Below are positions 18,373 to 26,022 of a stretch of 26,022 bases of DNA, in pieces. The DNA comes from JBBQVZ01 sp038211015 (GTDB lineage: Bacteria; Actinomycetota; UBA4738; HRBIN12). Below the pieces are notes generated by a model that saw only the letters and a program-made list of their open reading frames with translations, had not been told where the DNA came from and made no database searches. The position numbers and the translations under genes are program-made. The stretch is taken from NCBI GenBank assembly GCA_038211015.1, contig JBBQVZ010000037.1, positions 1-26,022 on the forward strand. Direction: 5' to 3'. Numbering within the stretch: position 1 is the stretch's first letter; each line of letters opens with the position of its first letter.

Positions 18373-19173
18373 TCAGCTCTCGGCGGTCGCGTCCGCTTCC
18401 AGACCCAGCTCTTCGCGGACACCCTCGTACCCCTTGGCCTCGAGCTCGTGTGCCAGCTCGGCGCCGCCGGTCTTCACGATACGACCCTTCATCATCACGT
18501 GGACCTTGTCCGGCGTGATGTAGTCGAGCATCCGCTGATAGTGCGTGATGAGCAGCACCCCGAGCCCCGGGCCGACCAGCTCGTTCACGCCCATGGCCAC
18601 CGACTTCAGCGAGTCGATGTCCAGGCCGGAATCGGTCTCGTCCAGGATCGCGATCTGCGGCTCGAGCACCGCCAGCTGCAGGACCTCGTTCTTCTTCTTC
18701 TCGCCGCCGGAGAACCCCTGGTTGACGTAGCGCTGCACCATGGAGTCCTCGACGCCCAGCACGTCCATCTTCTCCTTCATGTGCTTGCGGAACGCGAGCG
18801 CGCTCACCTGCTCGCCCTTCACCGCCGTGTATGCGGTCCGCAGGAAGTTCACGACGGAGACGCCCGGAACCTCGGTCGGGTACTGCAGGGCAAGGAACAG
18901 GCCGCGCTTCGCGCGCTGGTCGGGCGTGAGCTTCGTGATGTCTTCGCCCTTGAAGACCACCTTCCCCTGCGTGACGACGTACCCGGGTCGGCCCATGATC
19001 ACGTTCGACAGGGTCGATTTCCCGGAGCCGTTCGGCCCCATCAGCGCATGGGTCTCCCCTTGCTTCACCACCAGGTCGATCCCTTGCAGGATCTCCTTGC
19101 CCTCAACCGTTGCGTGCAGGTCGATGATCTCGAGCGTCGCCGCGCCGTTCGTGTCAGTCAAGTTATTCGTCAT
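18373..19173 (-). CDS. sufC: Fe-S assembly ATPase SufC
   Basis: A 266-residue ABC-type ATPase that forms the SufBC2D complex and drives cluster assembly on SufB/SufD; it is not a transporter. Walker A is G46 to T54 (GPNGSGKST), the ABC signature is FSGGE at 154-158, and Walker B is at 174-179 (IAILDE) followed by TDSGLD, characteristic of SufC. ATG 19173 overlaps the Rieske ferredoxin gene by 11 bases, with GAGGTG as Shine-Dalgarno, so the two are probably translationally coupled. Length is normal. Confidence 0.97.
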   Translation of the reverse strand: MTNNLTDTNGAATLEIIDLHATVEGKEILQGIDLVVKQGETHALMGPNGSGKSTLSNVIMGRPGYVVTQGKVVFKGEDITKLTPDQRAKRGLFLALQYPTEVPGVSVVNFLRTAYTAVKGEQVSALAFRKHMKEKMDVLGVEDSMVQRYVNQGFSGGEKKKNEVLQLAVLEPQIAILDETDSGLDIDSLKSVAMGVNELVGPGLGVLLITHYQRMLDYITPDKVHVMMKGRIVKTGGAELAHELEAKGYEGVREELGLEADATAES

Positions 19174-19489
19174 CTGGCACCTCGATCAGGATGTCGTCGC
19201 CATCGGTCTTGACGGGGAACACGTCCACCGGCAGCGTGGCCGGCAGCGTGATAGGCCTCCCCGTGTTCAGGTCGAACGTGGAACCGTGCTTGGGGCATTC
19301 GATCGTCTGGTCCTCGACCTCGACCTCTCCCTCGTCCAGGAAGTAGTGGGCGTGCGAACAGATCGCGTCCACTGCCCGGAACCCATGCTCCCCGAGGTTC
19401 GTCACGGCGATGGGGCGGTGGTCGACCTCGAAGCGCCGGACCTCGCCCTCCGGGACATCCGCTGCGGTGCAAACCTTCACGAGCGTCAT
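19163..19489 (-). CDS. Rieske-type ferredoxin of the SUF cluster
   Basis: A 108-residue soluble Rieske [2Fe-2S] protein, often annotated as a non-heme iron oxygenase ferredoxin subunit. The cluster ligands are C44-x-H46 (AICSHAHYFL) and C65-x2-H68 (ECPKHGSTFD). No oxygenase is nearby; in actinobacterial suf operons such a gene regularly sits between sufD and sufC, so it probably supplies electrons to cluster assembly or to another Fe-S step. That role is inferred. ATG 19489 overlaps the sufD stop as ATGA, and its own end overlaps sufC by 11 bases. Confidence 0.92.
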   Translation of the reverse strand: MTLVKVCTAADVPEGEVRRFEVDHRPIAVTNLGEHGFRAVDAICSHAHYFLDEGEVEVEDQTIECPKHGSTFDLNTGRPITLPATLPVDVFPVKTDGDDILIEVPDDE

Positions 19490-20811
19490 CCGCGAGCACC
19501 TCCCGCCAGTTCGCGGGCGATGGCCGCCTCGGCGCCCTGGCGCACCTCGTCGATCGTCACGCGGTCCAGCACCTCCTGGAAGAACCCCGAGACGATCAAT
19601 CGCTCGGCGTCCTCGCGGGGGATGCCGCGACTCTGGAGGTAGAAGATGGTCTCCTCGTCGACCGGTCCCACGCTCGCCGCGTGACCGCACCGGACGTCGT
19701 TCGCCTCGATCTCGAGGTTCGGGATCGCATCGGCCTTGGCATGCTCCGAGAGCACGATGTTGCGGCTGGTCTGCATCGCGTTCGTCTTCTGCGCCTCCGG
19801 GCGGACGTGAACCCACCCGCTGTAGACAGCGCGACTGCGATCGCGGAGCGCTCCCTTGTAGAGCAGATCGCTCGCGCAGTTCGGCGCGACGTGGTCCTGC
19901 AGTGTCCGGTGATCGAAGTGCTGATCCCCGTCGGCGAAGAACACCCCCAGCATCTCGCTGAACCCGCCGGGCTCCGCGAGGATCGTCTCCGCCTCAGCAC
20001 GGGACAGGTCCGCCCCGAACCCGATCGCGAGCGTCCGGATGTCGGCGTCCCGGCCGACCGTGGCCCGCTGGACGCCGAGGTGCGTGACCCCGCTCCCCCA
20101 GTCCTGGATCGACGCGTAGCGAACCCGGGCGCCGTCGCCCACGACGATCTCGGTCACGGCGTCCGAGAACGCCCGCGTGAGATCCGGAGAGACGAACCGA
20201 TCGATGAACGTCACCGAGGCGTTCGCCCCCACGACGATGAGCGTGTGCGGGAAGATCGCCGCGCCATCGGCGTCCAGGTACGTGAGCGTCTGCAGCGGCA
20301 GTTCGATCTCGACGCCGTCCGGGACGTAGAGGAACGTGCCGGCTGTGCGGAAGGCGCCGTGCAGCGCGATGAACTTCGTTCGCGAAGTCGGGACGAGCGA
20401 ATGCAGATGCGCCTCCACCAGGTCGGGGTGCGTCGCCGCCGCGACGTCCAGGTCGCCGAAGATCACGCCGGCGTCCGATAGGCCGGACACGAGCTGGGTG
20501 GAGATCACCTCCGAGTTGCGCTGGATCTGGAGTCCGGCTCGCTCACCGGCGACGCGCGCTGCCTCCAGCACCCCATGCCGGTTGACGGCCTCCGGGCCGC
20601 CACCCGGCGAGAACGGGACGAAGTCCAGATCGAAGTCCGAGAGGTCGGTGTACCGCCACTCCTCGGTCTCCTGCGAGGGGATCGGCATCGCCTCGAACTC
20701 CTGGAGCGCCCGCAGACGCAGCTCACCCGTGAAACCGGCGGCTTCAGGCAGCTCCGCCAGGGCGTGCTCGTCGAACGAGGTGCGTGCGTCTTGAGAGAGC
20801 TGCTGGGTCAC
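19486..20811 (-). CDS. sufD: Fe-S assembly scaffold subunit SufD
   Basis: A 441-residue SufD, a right-handed beta-helix protein that pairs with SufB and SufC in the SufBC2D scaffold. The C-terminal core carries the conserved RCGHAASVGPVDEE with C375 and H377, matching the cysteine and histidine needed at the SufB-SufD interface in E. coli, and the C-terminal helical part (FYLQSRGIPREDAERLIVSG). The N-terminal helical domain includes IPSQETEEWRYTDLS. GTG 20811 is chosen because TAGACT lies six bases upstream; TTG 20817 in frame is less likely as it would fall inside the promoter spacer. Unusually, sufB is not next to it but 4.2 kb upstream. Confidence 0.95.
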   Translation of the reverse strand: MTQQLSQDARTSFDEHALAELPEAAGFTGELRLRALQEFEAMPIPSQETEEWRYTDLSDFDLDFVPFSPGGGPEAVNRHGVLEAARVAGERAGLQIQRNSEVISTQLVSGLSDAGVIFGDLDVAAATHPDLVEAHLHSLVPTSRTKFIALHGAFRTAGTFLYVPDGVEIELPLQTLTYLDADGAAIFPHTLIVVGANASVTFIDRFVSPDLTRAFSDAVTEIVVGDGARVRYASIQDWGSGVTHLGVQRATVGRDADIRTLAIGFGADLSRAEAETILAEPGGFSEMLGVFFADGDQHFDHRTLQDHVAPNCASDLLYKGALRDRSRAVYSGWVHVRPEAQKTNAMQTSRNIVLSEHAKADAIPNLEIEANDVRCGHAASVGPVDEETIFYLQSRGIPREDAERLIVSGFFQEVLDRVTIDEVRQGAEAAIARELAGGARG

Positions 20812-20817
20812 GTCCAA

Positions 20818-20823
20818 AGTCTA
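20818..20823 (-). promoter_or_regulatory. -10 box TAGACT, leaderless start of sufD
   Basis: TAGACT on the minus strand, six bases before GTG 20811, in the 31-base gap after the Tat-signal gene. It would let sufD-Rieske-sufC-sufS-sufU be transcribed independently of the four genes inserted after sufB. Confidence 0.5.
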
Positions 20824-20842
20824 TCGGAAGGGTCGGATTCAA

Positions 20843-21256
20843 CTACACGAGGGCGGCGAGCGCGTACAGGCGGGCCTCGGTGGGTGAGAGGACCCACCCA
20901 TCGACCTCGACGATCCGGTCCTGCTCGAAATCCGAGCGGATGCTCGCCGCCAGGAGCAGCCTGAGGTCGGCCTCGCTCGCATCCCGCACGGTCCGCCGTC
21001 CTCCCGGCAAGCCGGCCGCGATGCGATCGACGAGGCGCGAGACCGACTCCCCCGGGACGCGCTCTAGGTAGGCCTTCCCCACCACCCGGGCGCTATCGCG
21101 GTGCGTGAGGAGGCCGGCCAGCCGCTCCGCCACGGAGACGGGCGCGAACGCGACCAGGGCCCTCCACGGTCGGGTCTCGACCACCAGCGCAGACCCGCCG
21201 ATCGCGGTGATCGACGCCAGGAACCGCCGCCGGGTGATACCAGCGCCCCGAGTCAC
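20843..21256 (-). CDS. Small Tat-signal protein, probable partner of the GMC oxidoreductase
   Basis: A 137-residue protein with a twin-arginine signal: T8-R9-R10-R11-F12-L13-A14, then a hydrophobic stretch (SITAIGGSALVV). The mature part is mostly helical (VGKAYLERVPGESVSRLVD) with no recognised catalytic motif. GTG 21256 overlaps the GMC gene stop as GTGA and has GAGGAGG upstream. By position, size and signal it resembles the small subunit (gluconate 2-dehydrogenase subunit 3 / FAD-glucose dehydrogenase gamma type) that carries a catalytic GMC subunit through the Tat pore. That relation is inference from context; sequence similarity is too weak for me to assert. Confidence 0.7.
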   Translation of the reverse strand: MTRGAGITRRRFLASITAIGGSALVVETRPWRALVAFAPVSVAERLAGLLTHRDSARVVGKAYLERVPGESVSRLVDRIAAGLPGGRRTVRDASEADLRLLLAASIRSDFEQDRIVEVDGWVLSPTEARLYALAALV

Positions 21257-22959
21257 GAGACCTCCTCGCGGAGACGGTCGGCCAGTCGCAGAGCGAGAGC
21301 CACGATGAGCATCGTGGGATTGCTCGAGCCACCGGTGGTGAACACGCTGCTGCCGGCGACGTAGAGGTTCGACATGCCGTGCACCCGGCAATCACGATCG
21401 ACCACCCCCTGTTTGGGCTCGTCGCTCATGCGTGTCGTGCCCATGTGGTGGAAGCCTCCGGCCAGATCTGCCGGCCATTCCGACCCCTCCTCCTCGAACA
21501 GGATCCGGACGCGCCCAAGCCCGGCGCTCCCGAACTCGGCGCCGACGATCTCCATGCTTCGCCGGACGGCGTGCCTGTCGGATGCGCTGAGCTGCCAGTC
21601 GAGCTCGGCCCGCGGCATCCCGACCTCATCCAGCTCGCGGACCAGCGTCACGCGGCTCTCCGGATTCGGAGCGGGCTCGAACCTCGCCGTGAGGAGGAGG
21701 CTGTCGAGGGGAAGGTTCCCCTCGACCCTCGTGTAGAGGAAGCCCGCGATGTCTCCGAGGAGACCCGGGATGAGCGATTGTTTCTCTCGCGGGGTCGCCC
21801 GCATCACCGTGCCCATGACGTCCGGATAGGGGATCGGGATCGGCGCGCCGGGGACCGTGAACCGGTGCCACGTCATCAGATCCGACACCACGTTCGAGAT
21901 GTCCTGGCCGATGTCGCCCGCACCCTTCCCCTGGAGGGCGTCGCGGAGCGCCTTGAGATGCTCGACGTCCGCGGAGTTGGCGGCGCGCTCCAAGGCGGCG
22001 TCGTGCACCGGGTCGATCCGGATCTGCACGTCGGCGAGGCCCTCCGCCTCTTGGGTTTCCCGGGAGATGGCCAGACGCGGCTGGATGATCGTGCCGTCCA
22101 CGATGTGCTCCTGATAGAACGCGATCGACAGGTTCGGATTGGTCGGGGCGACGACGCCCGCCACGAACCGCGGGTGCTCGAGGAAGAAGCGGCCGACCAA
22201 GTCGTTCTGGTTGCCGATGCCGTTCGGGAACCAGCTGTTCGAAGCCAGGAGGAGTCGAGCGTTGTCGATGCCGCCGACCGCGAGCACGATCACCCTCGCC
22301 GAGACCGCGAATCGGTTCCCCGTCAGAGTGGCCACCGACACCCCCGTGGCCGCCGTCCCGACCTCGTCGATCTGGACCTCGGTCACGTTCGCCTCGAGGT
22401 ACACGGTGACGTTCGTGGCTGCTTTCAGCTCATCGCCGTACAGATCGGAGAATCGACGCTTGTCCGGCGGAACGATCTGATCGACCCTGGTCAGGACCCG
22501 ATCACCCAGGAGCGGCAGCGGGGCGTACCGGTCGCGACCGACCCAGCCGGCCGTGTCCCACTGGTCGGAGGTCAGCTGGACGACCTCTTGGGCTCGCGGG
22601 TAGTAGGCGTCCAGATCGGTCACCGTTATGGGCCAACCGCTGAAGGGCACCCACTCCCGGCTCTCGAAGTCGGCGTTGTCGAAGGGACGGCAGACCCCCG
22701 CCCAGTGGTTGGTCGTGCCCCCGAAGTACCGCAGCCGGGGCGTGTCCAACGGGAAGTAGGGCAAGCCGGTGACGGGTCCCTCGTAGAGCGACTGCGTCTG
22801 CGAGTCGAAGCCCTCGCCGCCGCTCTCGAGCAGAGCGACCCGAACGGAGCTTCCGATGAACTCGCGAGCCAGCGTGATCCCGGCTGCGCCCGCGCCGATG
22901 ATGCAGAGATCCGTGTCGACCGTGCTCTCCGACGGCACGCTCCGGGCGTCAGCGAACAA
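21253..22959 (-). CDS. GMC-family FAD-dependent oxidoreductase
   Basis: A 568-residue GMC (glucose-methanol-choline) flavoprotein that oxidises an alcohol or sugar hydroxyl. The FAD-binding Rossmann motif is G22-x-G24-x2-G27 (IIGAGAAGITLA) with E45 ending the second strand. The segment RYFGGTTNHWAGVCRPF is typical of the gluconate/sorbitol-dehydrogenase-like branch. The C-terminal domain has GGFHHMGTTRM (H504, H505) and GGSSNPTMLIVALALRLAD with N547, the expected catalytic His/Asn pair. It has no signal peptide of its own. TTG 22959 overlaps the RDD gene by 11 bases; GTG 22938 is an alternative start. The next gene, overlapping by 4 bases, carries a Tat signal. The substrate is unknown; cholesterol oxidase or choline dehydrogenase identity is not supported. 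Confidence 0.9.
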   Translation of the reverse strand: MFADARSVPSESTVDTDLCIIGAGAAGITLAREFIGSSVRVALLESGGEGFDSQTQSLYEGPVTGLPYFPLDTPRLRYFGGTTNHWAGVCRPFDNADFESREWVPFSGWPITVTDLDAYYPRAQEVVQLTSDQWDTAGWVGRDRYAPLPLLGDRVLTRVDQIVPPDKRRFSDLYGDELKAATNVTVYLEANVTEVQIDEVGTAATGVSVATLTGNRFAVSARVIVLAVGGIDNARLLLASNSWFPNGIGNQNDLVGRFFLEHPRFVAGVVAPTNPNLSIAFYQEHIVDGTIIQPRLAISRETQEAEGLADVQIRIDPVHDAALERAANSADVEHLKALRDALQGKGAGDIGQDISNVVSDLMTWHRFTVPGAPIPIPYPDVMGTVMRATPREKQSLIPGLLGDIAGFLYTRVEGNLPLDSLLLTARFEPAPNPESRVTLVRELDEVGMPRAELDWQLSASDRHAVRRSMEIVGAEFGSAGLGRVRILFEEEGSEWPADLAGGFHHMGTTRMSDEPKQGVVDRDCRVHGMSNLYVAGSSVFTTGGSSNPTMLIVALALRLADRLREEVS

Positions 22960-23566
22960 CCGAACCCTGCCCCAGATCGGCCTCTTCGGCCCACGGGACC
23001 ACCCGGCCCACCTTGGTCACGACCGTGTGGGCGAGCCGGTCGTGCAACCCCTGCTTCGCGGGGTTCCGGGCCGCGCTGATCAGCAGGACCAGGTACCAAA
23101 CGAGCAGCGCGAGGATCAGCAGCCCATCGGCGGATCCGGTGATCACCGGCGTGAGCGAAGCTTCGAGACAGAGCGGGAGACCGATCAACAGCCAGCGGAC
23201 GACCCCCTGCCGATACGTGATGGGAAGACCGTCGGCCTCGGCTCCGATCCGCATGCGCAATAGGCGGTGGCCGGGCGAACCTCGCAGCCGTCGCCACGTC
23301 CCGATGAAGTACACGGCGCTGATGATCGTGCTGAGGGCGCCGTTCATGAGGGCGAGCCCCTGGTTCAGCTCGACGCGCGGGTCGGTCGACAGATCGATCC
23401 TGACCACGGGACCGAAGAGCACGGAGATGATCACGGCGCCGACGAAGGCCAAGATCGTCAGGATGAGCAGGTCGACGAGGAATCCCACGAGCCTGTTGGG
23501 GACATCTGCGTAGAAACGCCCGACATCCGGGCTCGTCGGCGACGTCACTCGCGCATCGTCGCTCAC
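22949..23566 (-). CDS. RDD family membrane protein
   Basis: A 205-residue integral membrane protein of the RDD family, named for conserved Arg and Asp residues in its helices; most have unknown function and a few have been linked to ion transport. The first helix begins PNRLVGFLVDLLILTILAF with the R and D in place, the middle has RRLRGSPGHRLLRMRI, and the C-terminal end has NPAKQGLHDRLAHTVV. About five membrane helices. GTG 23566 lacks a clear Shine-Dalgarno, so the start is the least certain part. It precedes and overlaps the GMC gene by 11 bases and starts 108 bases after the polymerase-like gene. Confidence 0.87.
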   Translation of the reverse strand: MSDDARVTSPTSPDVGRFYADVPNRLVGFLVDLLILTILAFVGAVIISVLFGPVVRIDLSTDPRVELNQGLALMNGALSTIISAVYFIGTWRRLRGSPGHRLLRMRIGAEADGLPITYRQGVVRWLLIGLPLCLEASLTPVITGSADGLLILALLVWYLVLLISAARNPAKQGLHDRLAHTVVTKVGRVVPWAEEADLGQGSVVR

Positions 23567-23622
23567 GCCTCACACACGCGTTCGATCAAGGGGAACCGGG
23601 GGATTGTCGTCCACACGACGGA

Positions 23623-23628
23623 AGGATA
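23623..23628 (-). promoter_or_regulatory. Candidate -10 box TATCCT for the RDD-GMC-Tat unit
   Basis: TATCCT on the minus strand, 57 bases before GTG 23566, in the 108-base gap after the polymerase-like gene. It would give a leader of about 50 bases. No clear -35. Confidence 0.3.
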
Positions 23629-23674
23629 ACCGCGACGACCATGCACGCCAGCGCCGAGCTCTCGAGAGTGCTCC

Positions 23675-25021
23675 TTACGGCTCCACTCGCGTTCGCGTCC
23701 ACGCTTGCACGGAGTCGGCACCAGGGGAGCGGGGGCCAAGGTCGCGCCTCCGCAGCTCAGCTCGATCGAGGCGCTGCTCTCGAGCCCCGAGTGCGATGCC
23801 GACCATGATCACGGCAAGAGGAGCGGGGAGCCACCCGTAGAAGGGCAGTTGGACGAACGCGATGAACACGAGGACGTGGCACCAGAACGCCACCGGCGAG
23901 GAGACGTGTCTCATCCTCCAGAGCTGGTAGAAGAACCACCACCCGAAGAAGATCATGCCGGGGATGCCGTGGGAGAACAGGACCAGCCACAGCTGGCCCT
24001 GGGTTCCCACGGACGGGGCATCGGAGTTCTCCTCCGACGGCCGTGGAGAGCCGTAGCCGAGGAGGGGCGACTCCTTGACGTTCGCGATCGCCTCCTCGTA
24101 CAGGCCCACCCGGCGCTCGTTGCTGTGCTGGTGAGAGAACCGGTCCGTGACCAGCCCTCTGAGCGGGCTGAGGTACACCACAGCGAGCAGCGTGGGGATC
24201 AGGATGAGGATGGCCCGAAGGGCCTTGCCCTTCCCGCCGATCGCCAACCTGATCGCGGCATACACCAGGCCCGCCCCCAGGCTGAGCCAAAGGCCGCGCG
24301 CCAGCGATGCCACCACCGGGACGATCGAGATGACGAACATCACCCCCGTCACGAGCTTCCATGCCCGTGTCTTGGCATAGGTCCACCCGAGGATCACGAA
24401 CGGAACGAGGAGAGCGAACGCCGACCCCCAGTTCGTGGCATACACGAACGGGGCCTTCGGGCGAGCCTCGTCGTAGCCGAGGAAGTCCTGGATCTGTGCA
24501 GTGGCAGGGTGCACCAGGTCGTACACGAACTCGTCCGAGATCAGGTTCCCGGGCATCACCATCTCCGTCGGGCTCGAGAAGTTGAGGGTCGGGAACAGCA
24601 CACCCATGAGCCCACCGACCACGACGAACATCCAGAAGAACGTCATGATGGCGATGACCTTGCCGGTGGGAAGCGCCTCCCGGGAGATGTTGAAGACATA
24701 GAGCAAGATGATGGTGACCGCCACGTACAGACCCGCGCGGTAGATGAAGACGATGTACCGATCGGGGCTGTCGAGCCTCGAGCTGGACCCGAGCATCCAC
24801 AGCATGAACCCGACCCAGATCCTGAACCCCTTCGGCGCGAGCACGGCCTTCTGACGGAAGAGCCATGCGGCCATCGGGATCGCGAGGATCAGCCAGATGA
24901 ACCCGCCGAGCCCGAGGACCCACCACAGAGGGAAGCCGGCGAACAACGCGTAGAGAGGCCACCCGGACGGAAGGAGACGCCGCCGTTGGGGGGACACGGT
25001 CCCTTGCGCCACGGACACCAT
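23675..25021 (-). CDS. O-antigen ligase/polymerase-like membrane protein (Wzy/WaaL superfamily)
   Basis: A 448-residue multi-pass membrane protein with about eleven to twelve hydrophobic helices. The Wzy_C-type region is recognised by SLARGLWLSLGAGLVYAAIR followed by SNERRVGLYEEAIANVKESP and the LLGYGSPRPS loop, where the conserved arginines and the outer loop are thought to handle the polyprenyl-linked glycan. Such proteins polymerise or ligate surface polysaccharides. No glycosyltransferase or flippase gene is nearby, so the glycan is unknown. ATG 25021 has TACACT eight bases upstream. It starts 34 bases after sufB on the same strand, which is an unusual place for this family. The C-terminal 30 residues are Arg-rich and probably cytoplasmic. 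Confidence 0.85.
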   Translation of the reverse strand: MVSVAQGTVSPQRRRLLPSGWPLYALFAGFPLWWVLGLGGFIWLILAIPMAAWLFRQKAVLAPKGFRIWVGFMLWMLGSSSRLDSPDRYIVFIYRAGLYVAVTIILLYVFNISREALPTGKVIAIMTFFWMFVVVGGLMGVLFPTLNFSSPTEMVMPGNLISDEFVYDLVHPATAQIQDFLGYDEARPKAPFVYATNWGSAFALLVPFVILGWTYAKTRAWKLVTGVMFVISIVPVVASLARGLWLSLGAGLVYAAIRLAIGGKGKALRAILILIPTLLAVVYLSPLRGLVTDRFSHQHSNERRVGLYEEAIANVKESPLLGYGSPRPSEENSDAPSVGTQGQLWLVLFSHGIPGMIFFGWWFFYQLWRMRHVSSPVAFWCHVLVFIAFVQLPFYGWLPAPLAVIMVGIALGAREQRLDRAELRRRDLGPRSPGADSVQAWTRTRVEP

Positions 25022-25029
25022 ATGGCGGA

Positions 25030-25035
25030 AGTGTA
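25030..25035 (-). promoter_or_regulatory. -10 box TACACT upstream of the polymerase-like gene
   Basis: TACACT on the minus strand, eight bases before ATG 25021 and within the 34-base gap after sufB. It gives the inserted gene its own probable leaderless transcript. Confidence 0.45.
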
Positions 25036-25055
25036 AGGGCGGTACAGGGTCAGAA

Positions 25056-26022
<967 letters not shown>

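Noticed and set aside
17088..18518. Plus-strand open frame of 476 codons opposite sufS
   Set aside because: It is antisense to a full-length SufS; composition is shadow-like.
21379..23079. Plus-strand open frame of 566 codons opposite the GMC gene
   Set aside because: It is antisense to a GMC gene that has all its motifs; no domain is seen.
23650..23674. CTCTCGAGAG palindrome after the polymerase-like gene as an intrinsic terminator
   Set aside because: The ten-base palindrome has no loop and no T-tract follows, so it would not work as an intrinsic terminator.
23705..25036. Plus-strand open frame of 443 codons opposite the polymerase-like gene
   Set aside because: It is very rich in charged residues, His and Pro, with no domain. 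The minus strand gives a coherent membrane protein.
20812..25055. Mobile element carrying the genes between sufB and sufD
   Set aside because: I found no transposase, integrase, tRNA end or flanking direct repeat, so I report the split itself but not a mobile element.

Overview
This window looks like chromosomal DNA from a high-GC, gene-dense bacterium, most likely a deep-branching actinobacterium (Actinomycetota). The case rests on four things. GTG starts are frequent. Many genes have an actinobacterial TAnnnT -10 box 6 to 8 bases before the start codon, which implies leaderless mRNAs. There is a mycothiol-dependent (MDMPI-type) enzyme family member. The SUF cluster carries a Rieske-type ferredoxin between sufD and sufC and uses SufU rather than SufE. 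The lineage is inferred; no rRNA or other marker gene is present.

Layout: 25 protein genes cover nearly the whole window, and no gap reaches 300 bases. Bases 1-8406 hold the 5' part of a 2-oxoacid:ferredoxin oxidoreductase alpha gene (minus), an aldo/keto reductase (plus), a single-domain cyclic-nucleotide-binding protein (minus), cobalamin-dependent methionine synthase metH (plus), a class III aminotransferase (plus) and a DUF1003 membrane protein (minus). Bases 8489-10507 hold an A-type Fe-S carrier and a coupled glycerate kinase / YbaK-type deacylase pair (all minus). Bases 10592-12768 hold an MDMPI-like enzyme and an ECF sigma / zinc anti-sigma pair (plus). Bases 12765-16627 hold a Ca2+/H+ antiporter, a DUF2207 protein and a FemAB/GNAT-like acyltransferase (minus).

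Bases 16646-26022 carry the SUF iron-sulfur assembly cluster on the minus strand: sufB (5' end outside the window), sufD, Rieske ferredoxin, sufC, sufS, sufU. The cluster is split. Four genes lie between sufB and sufD: an O-antigen-ligase-like polymerase, an RDD membrane protein, a GMC flavo-oxidoreductase and a small Tat-signal protein. The last two overlap and resemble a catalytic subunit with a Tat 'hitchhiker' partner. The polymerase and sufD each have their own promoter-like box. This split cluster and its cargo are the most unusual feature here.

Regulation: genes that open a transcription unit tend to be leaderless, while genes inside units have Shine-Dalgarno sites or overlap the previous gene by 4 or 11 bases. 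Two convergent pairs share their stop codons within one CTAG tetranucleotide. I found no tRNA, rRNA, CRISPR, transposase or convincing intrinsic terminator. The common genes are ordinary families; I do not see a clearly new defence or biosynthetic system.
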